Assembly (NCBI GenBank): GCA_025451135.1
Contig: JANWKW010000090.1
Span: forward strand, 1-13,934
Direction: 5' to 3'
Length of the DNA stretch: 13,934 bases
DNA from: Vulcanimicrobiia bacterium
GTDB lineage: Bacteria > Vulcanimicrobiota > Vulcanimicrobiia > Vulcanimicrobiales > Vulcanimicrobiaceae
Part shown: piece after piece, positions 1 through 6,427 of the stretch
How the letters are laid out: each line of letters starts with the position of its first letter
Position numbering within the stretch: the first letter of the stretch is position 1
Notes under the pieces: generated by a model
What the model saw: the letters and a program-made list of their open reading frames with translations, nothing else
What the model was told of the DNA's origin: nothing
The model's database searches: none
Program-made: the position numbers and the translations under genes

Positions 1-119
1 ATATGTTCGGGGAGCAGCGGCTCTCGCAGCAGCGGATTATCGAGCAGGTAGATCTGCCCGGCGGAGAGGTAGTTGGCGGCGCGCCAGTAGGCGTCGATCG
101 ATCCGGCTTCCGCGTCCAC
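1..119 (-). CDS. xfp: Phosphoketolase (xylulose-5-P/fructose-6-P), N-terminal fragment
   Basis: The complementary strand reads from a GTG at 119 to the left edge of the window without a stop, giving the first 39 residues of a protein. Residues 11-29 read YWRAANYLSAGQIYLLDNP, followed by a LLREPL-like stretch. This is the hallmark N-terminus of the thiamine-diphosphate phosphoketolase family, which splits xylulose 5-phosphate (often also fructose 6-phosphate) with phosphate into acetyl phosphate and a sugar phosphate in the cytoplasm. The start lies one base after the stop of the alcohol dehydrogenase and has no clear ribosome binding site, so translation is probably coupled. About nine residues before the conserved YWR suits the family, so this looks like a true N-terminus, although the exact start is uncertain. 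The remainder (a full protein is close to 800 residues) lies outside the window. Confidence 0.85.
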   Translation of the reverse strand, partial: MDAEAGSIDAYWRAANYLSAGQIYLLDNPLLREPLLPEH

Positions 120-120
120 G

Positions 121-1170
121 TCAGAAGACGACCAGCGGCTTGATCACGCAGTCGCTCTTGGCATCCATCATCGCGAACGCGTCGGCCATCTCCTCGAATC
201 CGAAGCGGTGCGTGGTCAACGGCGTCGGATCGATGCGGTCGCCCTCGATCAACCGGAGCAGCCGCCCCAGTCGCAGGCGCCCGCCGGGGCAGAGCGCGGT
301 GCGGATCGTCTTCTCGGCCATGCCGACACCCCAGGCCTCGCGCGGGATGCGCACGTACTCGCCCTTGCCGTGATAGCCCACGTTGGAGATGGTGCCGCCG
401 GCGCGCGTCGCGCGGATGCAGTTGCCGAAGGCGTCGTCGTCGCCGAGCGCCTCGATCGCGCAATCCACGCCGCCGGTGAGCGCGAGGATCTTGGCGACCG
501 GATCTTCCAGGCGTATGTCGATGGTGACGTCCGCGCCGAAATGGCGGGCGAGTTCGAGCCGTTCGGGATCCGCATCCACCGCCACGATGAGGCCCGCGCC
601 GAGCATCCGCGCACCGGCGACCGCCATCTGACCCACCGGTCCGACGGCGAACACCGCGACCGTGCCGCCGATCGGGATGGCGCCGTTCTCGGCGGCGGCG
701 AATCCGGTCGACATCATGTCCGAGCAGTAGACGGCGGCCTCGCTCGCGACGTCGGCCGGGATGTGCGCCATGTTGGCGTCGGCCTCGTTCACGTGGAAAT
801 ACTCGGCGAAGACCCCGTCCTTGACGTTGGCGAATTTCCATCCGCCGAGCGGCTGGCCCGACTGCGACGGGTGGCCCGCTTGCGAGGCGAGATCGCCCCA
901 GTCCGGCGTGATCGCGCCGACCACCACCCGGTCGCCGACCCCGAAGTGGGTGATGTCGGAGCCGACCGCGCTCACGATCCCGACCGCCTCGTGACCGAGC
1001 GTCAGGTTCGAACGGTCGCCGATCGCACCGCGCACGGTATGCGTGTCCGACGTGCAGATCAGGGCGTGAGTCGTCTTGATCACGGCATCCCGCGGACCCG
1101 GCAACGGCACGGACTTCTCGGCGAACCCGGTCTTTCCGATCCCCTCCATCACGAACGCGCGCACGGTCAC
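121..1170 (-). CDS. Zinc-dependent secondary alcohol dehydrogenase (CbADH/TbADH-like)
   Basis: A 349-residue medium-chain dehydrogenase. It resembles the tetrameric secondary alcohol dehydrogenases of Clostridium beijerinckii and Thermoanaerobacter brockii along its length. The catalytic zinc ligands are all present: Cys39 in ICTSDTHT, His60-Glu61 in LGHEAVG, and Asp151 in SDMMSTGF. The four-cysteine structural zinc loop is absent, as in those enzymes. The Rossmann fold lies around residues 165-300, with GPVGQMAVAG as the glycine motif. The end of the second strand reads VDADPE where the NADP enzymes have VGSRP, so an NAD preference is likely (inference). The GTG start at 1170 overlaps the TGA of the upstream stress protein (GTGA), and GGAAGG lies upstream. 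It reversibly oxidises secondary or short-chain alcohols; next to a phosphoketolase and stress proteins a fermentative or redox-balancing role fits. The native substrate is unknown. Confidence 0.9.
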   Translation of the reverse strand: MTVRAFVMEGIGKTGFAEKSVPLPGPRDAVIKTTHALICTSDTHTVRGAIGDRSNLTLGHEAVGIVSAVGSDITHFGVGDRVVVGAITPDWGDLASQAGHPSQSGQPLGGWKFANVKDGVFAEYFHVNEADANMAHIPADVASEAAVYCSDMMSTGFAAAENGAIPIGGTVAVFAVGPVGQMAVAGARMLGAGLIVAVDADPERLELARHFGADVTIDIRLEDPVAKILALTGGVDCAIEALGDDDAFGNCIRATRAGGTISNVGYHGKGEYVRIPREAWGVGMAEKTIRTALCPGGRLRLGRLLRLIEGDRIDPTPLTTHRFGFEEMADAFAMMDAKSDCVIKPLVVF

Positions 1171-1703
1171 GCGCCGCCTTCCGGAAAGACGCGCTCGTTC
1201 GGAAGATACTGCGTCGCGTCGTGCCGCCGGCTTGCAGACTCGCGGAAGATGAGGACCGGGATGTTCGACGTGCGCAGCACGCCCTCGGCGACGCTGCCGA
1301 GGACCAGGCGCGGGACGCCGCTGCGGCCGTGACTGCCCATCGCGATGAGATCCGCGCCCGCATCTTCGGCGAACGCGCCGATGGCCGCGACCGGAACTCC
1401 GTGAAGGATCCACGCTTCCGCGCTCGGCCCGACATCGGCGATCTCGGAGAGCGCCCGGCGGAGCGCCGTGCGGGCCTCGTCCGCCAAGATCTGCAGCCAC
1501 GCGCCGACGACGTCCTGGGAGGCCGCGGCGAGCGTGGAGATCGTGCGAAGATCGTCGCTGACGTAGCAGAGTGTCAGACGGGCATCGAGCCGGCGCGCCA
1601 GGTCGGCGGCTCGTCTGCAGGCGTGCAACGCACAGTCCGACCCGTCGACGGGCACGAGGATGTGCGCGATCGGGCGGTCGGCCGGGCGTTGCACGGGGCT
1701 CAC
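1167..1703 (-). CDS. Universal stress protein (UspA family)
   Basis: A 178-residue cytoplasmic protein with one Usp domain at about residues 12-155. It opens with the usual hydrophobic strand and acidic turn (HILVPVDGSD). The ATP-binding signature G-x2-G-x9-G-S is intact at Gly123, Gly126, Gly136 and Ser137, so this is probably an ATP-binding member rather than the UspA subclass that lacks the motif. The tail after about 155 is longer than the core fold and ends in a charged, proline-containing stretch. The GTG start at 1703 follows the BON gene stop by six bases, and the stop overlaps the alcohol dehydrogenase start, so it is an internal operon gene. Such proteins accompany hypoxia, starvation and redox stress responses; its partner here cannot be told from sequence. 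Confidence 0.93.
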   Translation of the reverse strand: MSPVQRPADRPIAHILVPVDGSDCALHACRRAADLARRLDARLTLCYVSDDLRTISTLAAASQDVVGAWLQILADEARTALRRALSEIADVGPSAEAWILHGVPVAAIGAFAEDAGADLIAMGSHGRSGVPRLVLGSVAEGVLRTSNIPVLIFRESASRRHDATQYLPNERVFPEGGA

Positions 1704-1709
1704 GCCGGC

Positions 1710-2372
1710 CTAGTAGACCACGAGCCGGTTATCGACGGCGGTCACGCCGGGTACCGACCAGGCCGCTCGAGCGGACTCGGCGCGCTCGAACCAGTTGCGG
1801 ACGTTGCCCGTCAGGGTGACCTTCGAACCGTCGGCGTGGACGTCGATGCCGGACGCGTCCAGCAGGGCGTCACGCTCGAACACCGTCTCGATCTTGCTGA
1901 GGATCTCGGTCGCGCCGACCGGCGGTTTGATCGCGATCTGGTTGAGCAGACTGCGGACGCCCCTGATGCGGCGCACCGCGGCGCCCGCGTTGTAGCGCTG
2001 GTAGTACCACGGAACCGTGCCTTCGAGGGTCACGTGGCCTTCGTGCACGGTGGCTTGGATGGTCGTCGGCAGGGTCACGTCCCAAGCCAGCGAGTCGACG
2101 ATCGCGCGCGCGATATCCGCATCGTCGCGCCGGTGCTCCGAGACGAGATCCACCTCGAGGCGCTCGACGATCGCCTTGACGCCCTTCACGCGTTTGGCCG
2201 CGTCTTCGGCCGCCCATTTCTCGAAGAAGTTGGGGACGGTTCCGGTGAGCGTCACGACGCCGCCTTCGGCGGTGACGGCGATGCGTTCCGACGTGATGCT
2301 CGGATCGACGTCGAGTTCGGTGAGGACCTCGTCGCGAAGCGCTTCGTTGGTGAGATGCATTGTGGTCGACAT
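1710..2372 (-). CDS. Triple BON-domain protein (OsmY-like)
   Basis: A 220-residue protein made of three consecutive BON domains, at about residues 8-75, 85-150 and 155-220. Each repeats the pattern of a hydrophobic strand and GG turn, then V-T-L-x-G-x-V, an aromatic/charged helix and a closing G-V strand: GGVVTLTGTV, EGHVTLEGTV and GSKVTLTGNV. BON domains are thought to bind phospholipid or other hydrophobic ligands and occur in osmotic-shock proteins. No convincing signal peptide is seen, so this version is probably cytoplasmic. I chose the ATG at 2372 because homologous sequence begins there and an AAGG lies about ten bases upstream; a 29-residue extension further upstream is arginine-rich, overlaps the previous gene and is unlikely. 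It lies between the secreted-protein gene and the stress-protein gene in the same operon. Confidence 0.92.
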   Translation of the reverse strand: MSTTMHLTNEALRDEVLTELDVDPSITSERIAVTAEGGVVTLTGTVPNFFEKWAAEDAAKRVKGVKAIVERLEVDLVSEHRRDDADIARAIVDSLAWDVTLPTTIQATVHEGHVTLEGTVPWYYQRYNAGAAVRRIRGVRSLLNQIAIKPPVGATEILSKIETVFERDALLDASGIDVHADGSKVTLTGNVRNWFERAESARAAWSVPGVTAVDNRLVVY

Positions 2373-2412
2373 GATGTTCTGCCTTTCGGGTTTCTTCGGT
2401 TGGGGAAACGCC

Positions 2413-2883
2413 TTACTGCGGCGGCGGAGCCGGATTGCGCCAGCTGCTTCCGTCCGCATATCTCACGTGCAGCACGATGCAGGCCGGGAAACTGGTCCGC
2501 AGCGGAAAGATCTCCGGACTGACCACGAACTCGTGCCGGATCGCGACGCCGGGCGAGAACGTGCCGACGTCTTTCGCCGTGGCCACCAGCGAGCCGCGCA
2601 CGACCAGACCGAAGTCGACCTCGGTCGCCGCGAGGGCCGCCTGGTTCGTATAGTCCACCGCGAGAAAGCCGTCGGTGAGACGGAACGTCGCGCTGCTCCG
2701 CCACACGCCGTACGGGTCGATCCACGGATGGGCTTGGGCCAGCGTGTAGTGGCGGTGCGCCGAACAGGACGATACCAGGATCCGGGAATGGGGCGTCTGC
2801 ATCGTCGTCGCGGAGGATCCGGCGACCCACGTCGCGGCCAGGATCGCGGCATAGTAGACGGAACGCGAAATCTGAAAACGCAT
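2413..2883 (-). CDS. Secreted protein of unknown function
   Basis: A 156-residue protein that I do not recognise. The first 25 or so residues form a signal peptide (basic start, hydrophobic stretch YYAAILAATWVAG, small residues near SSA). The mature part is about 130 residues, rich in beta-type alternation (ATFRLTDGFLAVDYTN, EVDFGLVVRG, ACIVLHVRYADG), with two cysteines at 40 and 134 that could form a disulfide outside the cytoplasm. The tail is proline-rich. It has a good ribosome binding site, GAGGAG, seven bases before the ATG, the best in this operon, so it is probably the first gene. The BON gene follows after 40 bases. Only export can be predicted; a small immunoglobulin-like or other beta-sandwich fold is possible but not shown. 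Confidence 0.8.
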   Translation of the reverse strand: MRFQISRSVYYAAILAATWVAGSSATTMQTPHSRILVSSCSAHRHYTLAQAHPWIDPYGVWRSSATFRLTDGFLAVDYTNQAALAATEVDFGLVVRGSLVATAKDVGTFSPGVAIRHEFVVSPEIFPLRTSFPACIVLHVRYADGSSWRNPAPPPQ

Positions 2884-2889
2884 GCGGTT

Positions 2890-2896
2890 GCTCCTC
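2890..2896 (-). promoter_or_regulatory. Strong ribosome binding site of the secreted-protein gene
   Basis: On the minus strand GAGGAG lies seven bases before the ATG at 2883. It fixes that start and marks the likely first gene of the leftward operon. Confidence 0.6.
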
Positions 2897-2978
2897 TCCC
2901 GTAAGGATAGCGACGCCGTATCTAGAGACGGGGAAGAATCGGCGAAGGCCGCTTCCTCAGGCTATGCGGCGCGGGTGC

Positions 2979-2984
2979 TAGGAT
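2979..2984 (+). promoter_or_regulatory. Possible extended -10 element for the rightward two-component operon
   Basis: TAGGAT is preceded by TG at the extended -10 spacing (TGCTAGGAT) and lies 45 bases before the ATG at 3029, in the 145-base divergent gap. No good -35 hexamer is seen at 16-18 bases, so this is only a candidate. Confidence 0.25.
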
Positions 2985-3028
2985 GGACGCGCGGCTCCAA
3001 CCCGTCGAAAAGGAAGAGAGGCACCGGT

Positions 3029-3499
3029 ATGTCTACGCTAGTCGCGCCCGCCGAGTTGGTCGAACTGCTCGGGCATTACGGCATCAAGGCGCCGGTCGGA
3101 CGGGTCGAAGGCGGGCAGATCGCCGACATCTACGGCTTCGTCGACCGAGGCGGGGCCAAAGCGATCGCGATCGCGCACGGCGCCAAGCGGGTCGAGCGGG
3201 CCTGTCCGCTCGACGAGAAGACCGTCGCGGCCATGGTCGAGGAGGTCTTCGGCAGCACCGCCTATCGCGATGCCAGTTTCGAGCGGCTGATCGCGCATCT
3301 GCTGGAGCGGGCGTCGCACTTGTACGAGAGCGTCGGCATCGACTCGTTCCGGCTCGAGTCGATCCACTTGCATCCGACCGGCTACGACATCGCGCGGGCG
3401 CTCGCGTTCCGGACGGGAACGCTCCATCTCGGACGGCCCAAGGAGAAGCGCGAGATCGTCTTCCACTCGAGCTTCCCGCACGATCCGAACCGGCGTTAG
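3029..3499 (+). CDS. Small protein resembling a piece of an acyl-CoA synthetase ATP-grasp region
   Basis: A 156-residue cytoplasmic protein. The ATG at 3029 has GAGAGG seven bases upstream. I do not recognise it as a named family. Its start (ELVELLGHYGIKAPVG) looks like the opening of ATP-grasp domains in NDP-forming acyl-CoA synthetases and Pat-type acetyltransferases. Residues 70-140 (CPLDEKTVAAMVEEVFGS, then FERLIAHLLERAS and IDSFRLESIHLHPTGY) resemble the C-terminal subdomain of that fold, where an acidic strand ends in an asparagine-proline motif, here histidine-proline. The central ATP-binding segment is missing, so the protein is unlikely to be an active ligase. It may be a reduced, non-catalytic descendant or a coincidental likeness. 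It begins a rightward gene set and is followed after 53 bases by a sensor kinase, so a sensory or regulatory link is possible. Confidence 0.6.
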   Translation: MSTLVAPAELVELLGHYGIKAPVGRVEGGQIADIYGFVDRGGAKAIAIAHGAKRVERACPLDEKTVAAMVEEVFGSTAYRDASFERLIAHLLERASHLYESVGIDSFRLESIHLHPTGYDIARALAFRTGTLHLGRPKEKREIVFHSSFPHDPNRR

Positions 3500-3552
3500 A
3501 GTGTTCGCATAGCAGGACTGCCCCAGGGCGCGCTTGGAGTTCGGGCGAAGGC

Positions 3553-4683
3553 GTGATCGTGGACGCAAGGACGGGGATCTTGCACGAGGCGCGGATGTTC
3601 CGCGCACTGCTGGAGTTCGCGCCGGACGCGATGATCATCGTCGACGCGAAGGGCGCCATCGTCGTGGTCAACGCGCAGGCGGAGAAGCTGTTCGGCTACG
3701 CCCGCGAGGAGCTGCTCGGCCGGACCATCGAGATGCTCGTTCCCGAGCAGTTTCGCCCCCGTCACCCGGCCCACCGCGACGCCTTCTTCGCTGCGCCGCG
3801 GGTGCGGCCGATGGGCGCCGATCTGGAGTTGCGAGGCCGGCGCAAGGACGGATCCGAGTTCCCGGTCGAGATCAGCCTGGGCCCGATCGAGACGGAGGAA
3901 GGCACCTTCGGGGCCAGCGCCATCCGCGACAGCTCCGATCGGCAGCGCGTGCAGGCGACGCTCGAACAGAAGAACGCCGAACTCGAAGACCTCAATCGCG
4001 CGAAGGACCGTTTCGTCGCGAGCATGAGCCACGAACTGCGCACGCCGCTCAACGCCGTCATCGGATTCACCGGAACGCTCCTGATGGAGCTTCCCGGCCC
4101 GCTCACCCAGGAACAGGAACGGCAGCTCCAGATCGTCCAGTCGAGCGCCCGTCATCTGCTCTCGCTCATCAACGACATCCTCGACCTTGCCAAGATCGAA
4201 TCCGGGAAAGCCGACCTCAACCTCGAGACGATCGCGCTCGCGCCGATCGTCCGCGAGGTCGCGACGACCCTTCGTCCGCTCGCGGAGGAGAAAGGCCTGG
4301 TGCTCGACGTCGTACTCCCGGCCGCCGAGATCGAGATACGGAGCGACGGCCGCGCCGTCCGTCAGATCCTGATCAACTTCGCGAGCAATGCGGTCAAATA
4401 CACGGAGCGAGGCTCGGTGCGTATAGAACTGGCGCGCGGAACGGTCGGCGGAGCGACCATCCGGGTGGTCGACACCGGCGTGGGCATCGGCGAGGAGGAC
4501 ATCCCGCGCCTGTTCGCCGCGTTCGCCCAGCTGGACACGACGAACACCCGGCGGGTCGAAGGCGCCGGACTCGGGCTGCATCTCAGCCGCCGGCTCGCCG
4601 ACCTGCTCGATGCCGATATCCGCATCCAGAGCGAACGGGGATCGGGAAGCACGTTCACGCTGGTGCTGCCGGGCGGATCGTGA
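3553..4683 (+). CDS. Soluble PAS-domain sensor histidine kinase
   Basis: A 376-residue kinase without membrane segments. A PAS domain at about residues 14-125 contains the typical FAPDAMIIVDAKGAIVVVN and FGYAREELLG motifs. A short coiled linker (LEQKNAELEDLNRAKDRF) leads to the dimerisation/phosphoacceptor domain, with the H-box SHELRTPLNA and phosphorylated His160. The ATPase domain follows with the N-box around Asn275-Asn279, DTGVGIG at 307, a FAAFAQL F-box and GAGLGLHL. All catalytic motifs are intact. The PAS ligand is unknown; no cysteine cluster suggests an iron-sulfur centre. I chose GTG 3553, with GAAGG just upstream; GTG 3559 and ATG 3595 are alternatives that keep the PAS core. The stop overlaps the next response regulator, its probable partner. 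Confidence 0.93.
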   Translation: MIVDARTGILHEARMFRALLEFAPDAMIIVDAKGAIVVVNAQAEKLFGYAREELLGRTIEMLVPEQFRPRHPAHRDAFFAAPRVRPMGADLELRGRRKDGSEFPVEISLGPIETEEGTFGASAIRDSSDRQRVQATLEQKNAELEDLNRAKDRFVASMSHELRTPLNAVIGFTGTLLMELPGPLTQEQERQLQIVQSSARHLLSLINDILDLAKIESGKADLNLETIALAPIVREVATTLRPLAEEKGLVLDVVLPAAEIEIRSDGRAVRQILINFASNAVKYTERGSVRIELARGTVGGATIRVVDTGVGIGEEDIPRLFAAFAQLDTTNTRRVEGAGLGLHLSRRLADLLDADIRIQSERGSGSTFTLVLPGGS

Positions 4684-5054
4684 ACCCGCGCATCCTGGTC
4701 GTCGACGATAACCCGGCGAACCTCGATCTGGTCCTGTACCTGGTCCGCTCGTTCGGCTACGAGGCGGACGGCGCGCGCGACGGCCTGGACGGCTGGGCCT
4801 CCGCATCCACGGAAGCGTACGACCTGATCCTGACCGATATCCTGATGCCCGGGATCGACGGGTACGAGTTCGCCCGCCGGCTCGCCGGATTGCCGAAGCG
4901 GCCCCGCGTGATCGCCTACACCGCGCTCGCGATGTCCGGCGACCGCGACCGGATGCTGGCGGCCGGTTTCGACGACTATCTCTCCAAGCCGATCGAGCCG
5001 ATGGAGTTCCGGCGGTTCATCGAGGACGCGCTTGGCCACCATCCTGATCGTTGA
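4680..5054 (+). CDS. Single-domain response regulator (CheY/DivK type)
   Basis: A 124-residue receiver domain with no output domain. The acidic pocket is DD at 9-10, the phosphoacceptor is Asp53 in LTDILMPGIDGYEF, the switch threonine is Thr81 and the conserved lysine is Lys103 in LSKPIEP. The GTG start at 4680 shares the GTGA overlap with the kinase stop, giving tight translational coupling, so the PAS kinase is its probable phosphodonor. Receivers of this kind after a soluble hybrid-like kinase often act by protein contact or within a phosphorelay rather than by binding DNA. The alanine- and methionine-rich stretch after Thr81 (ALAMSGDRDRMLAAGFDDY) is typical of DivK-like receivers. Confidence 0.92.
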   Translation: MNPRILVVDDNPANLDLVLYLVRSFGYEADGARDGLDGWASASTEAYDLILTDILMPGIDGYEFARRLAGLPKRPRVIAYTALAMSGDRDRMLAAGFDDYLSKPIEPMEFRRFIEDALGHHPDR

Positions 5055-5397
5055 CGACGAGCCGCTCAACCGGCTGCTGCTCGCGACCGTCCTCCGGCCG
5101 CTCGGCCACGAGATCGTCGAGGCCGTCGACGGCGCGCAGGGACTGCAGGCCGTCGTCGAGCGTTCGCCCGATCTGGTGATCGTGGATCTCGCGATGCCCG
5201 GGACGGGAGGCGCCGGATTTCTCAAGTCGCTTCGGAACGAGCTTCGGAACGACGTCGCGGTCGTGCTCTACACGGCCACCCGGGAGGATGCGGCGATGCG
5301 CGATTTCGTCGCGTTGTTCTCTATCCGCGCCGTCCTAGAGAAACCTTCGGAGCCTGCGGCGATCGTCCGCATCGTAACGGCGGCACTGGGCGGCTAG
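5032..5397 (+). CDS. Second single-domain response regulator
   Basis: A 121-residue receiver domain. The acidic triad DDE lies at 8-10, the phosphoacceptor is Asp52 in VIVDLAMPG, followed by Thr81 and Lys104 in EKPSEP. No DNA-binding or enzymatic domain follows. It overlaps the previous receiver by 23 bases and apparently starts with TTG at 5032, since the receiver fold (ILIVDDE) begins almost at once; a start further downstream would remove the acidic pocket. It is only moderately similar to its neighbour, so it may serve a different kinase or a later relay step. Its stop shares the bases CTAG with the stop of the convergent DHp protein. Its partner is unknown. Confidence 0.88.
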   Translation: MATILIVDDEPLNRLLLATVLRPLGHEIVEAVDGAQGLQAVVERSPDLVIVDLAMPGTGGAGFLKSLRNELRNDVAVVLYTATREDAAMRDFVALFSIRAVLEKPSEPAAIVRIVTAALGG

Positions 5398-5714
5398 GAC
5401 CGCCCGAAGTTCTCGAGCGCGGCGCCGGCCGCCGCCAGCGCGTCGCGCATGCCGGCCAGGCGCTCTTTGGTCGGTTCCAGGACGCCGTCGATGACGCCCT
5501 CGAGATTGGCCTGCACGATCGTCAGCGCGTTGCCGATCTCGTGGCGCAGATCCGCGGTCGAGCGTCTGCGCGCCTCGTCGCGATGGTCGAGATCCGCGAT
5601 CACGCCCGCGAGGCGCGTCGCCACCGGATCGTCGACGTGCAGCAAGGCCGCCTTGGCGCCCGCCCAGTCGCGCGCCGTCGCCAGGTCCAATGCGCGGAGC
5701 AGCTCGGCGTTCAC
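5394..5714 (-). CDS. Stand-alone histidine-kinase DHp (HisKA-like) protein without ATPase domain
   Basis: A 106-residue cytoplasmic, largely helical protein. Residues 1-45 are an alanine-rich helical segment. Residues 53-75 carry an H-box, DLRHEIGNALTIVQANLEG, with His58, Glu59 and Asn62, followed by a second amphipathic helix (PTKERLAGMRDALAAAGAAL). This is the phosphoacceptor helix pair of a histidine kinase, but the protein stops where the ATPase domain would begin and none follows in the neighbouring sequence. It starts at a GTG overlapping the TGA of the OmpR-type regulator (GTGA), so the two are translated together. A phosphotransfer or phosphatase role toward that regulator, as in Spo0B-like or HPt proteins, is plausible; a degraded kinase remnant is the alternative. 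Confidence 0.7.
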   Translation of the reverse strand: MNAELLRALDLATARDWAGAKAALLHVDDPVATRLAGVIADLDHRDEARRRSTADLRHEIGNALTIVQANLEGVIDGVLEPTKERLAGMRDALAAAGAALENFGRS

Positions 5715-6427
5715 CGTTCCCGCGCCCGCATCTTGTAGCCGACGCCGTAGACGGTGTAGAGATACTCCGGATTCTCGGGGTCGGGTTCGATCTTCTTGCG
5801 CAGATTATTGATGTGGCGGTCGAGCGTGCGCTCGAAGATCGATCCGTCGTCGTGGAGCGCGTCGAGCAGCGCCGCGCGGCTGAACGCCTGCCCGGGATTC
5901 TCCGCGAGGACGCGCAGGATCCGGAACTCGGTCGCGGTCACGCCCGCATCGCGGCCGCTCACGCGCACTTCGTGCGCGTCGACGTCGACTTCGAGGTCCT
6001 TGATGACGATCGCGTTGCCCGCGCGCCGCGGCGCGCCGGCTGCGACCTCGGCACGGCGCATGACCGCGCGGACGCGCGCCACCACCTCGCGCGGCGAGAA
6101 CGGCTTGGTGACGTAGTCGTCGGCGCCGAGCTCGAGCCCGACGATCCGGTCGACCTCCTCGGCGCGCGCGGTCAGCATGATCGCGGGCGTCCGGCGCCCG
6201 TCGCTCTGCGTCGCGCGCAGGATATCCAGCCCGCTGCCGTCCGGCAGCGTGATGTCGAGCAGCATCAGATCGGGCTCGACGCGCCGGAAGGTCTCCAGCG
6301 CGGCCGCCAGCGTTCCGGCGACCGACACCTCGAAGCCTTCGCGCTCCAGGTAGGCGCGCAGGGCGTCGACGATCTCCGGTTCGTCGTCCACGACCAGCAC
6401 GCGCTTGAGACGATTGTCCGTCACCAT
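5711..6427 (-). CDS. OmpR/PhoB-family response regulator
   Basis: A 238-residue DNA-binding response regulator. The receiver at residues 8-120 has the acidic pocket DDE at 14-16, phosphoacceptor Asp58 in LLDITLPDG, a conserved threonine in MLTAR and Lys108 in VTKPF. The winged-helix effector domain spans about 138-235, with TATEFRILRVL, SRAALLDALHDD, RTLDRHINNLRKKIE and the wing YLYTVYGVGYKM. The start overlaps the end of the oxidase subunit I gene: ATG 6427 gives a 7-base overlap, while GTG 6424 gives the GTGA overlap seen elsewhere here and sits at a better distance from GAGG. It is thus cotranscribed with the oxidase. No full-length histidine kinase lies beside it; the DHp-only protein downstream is its nearest potential partner. 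Confidence 0.93.
   Translation of the reverse strand: MVTDNRLKRVLVVDDEPEIVDALRAYLEREGFEVSVAGTLAAALETFRRVEPDLMLLDITLPDGSGLDILRATQSDGRRTPAIMLTARAEEVDRIVGLELGADDYVTKPFSPREVVARVRAVMRRAEVAAGAPRRAGNAIVIKDLEVDVDAHEVRVSGRDAGVTATEFRILRVLAENPGQAFSRAALLDALHDDGSIFERTLDRHINNLRKKIEPDPENPEYLYTVYGVGYKMRARER

Noticed and set aside
2373..2459. N-terminal extension of the BON protein by 29 residues
   Set aside because: The extension is basic and without homology, overlaps the upstream secreted-protein gene, and a better start with AAGG upstream is at 2372.
208..2522. Long plus-strand open frames opposite the dehydrogenase, stress and BON genes
   Set aside because: They are rich in Arg, Ala, Asp and His without any domain, and lie antisense to genes with clear motifs; this is usual for GC-rich coding DNA.
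2983..3552. A 190-residue extension of the histidine kinase into the preceding gene
   Set aside because: It reads the 3029 gene out of frame as arginine-rich sequence; the PAS domain begins only after 3590.
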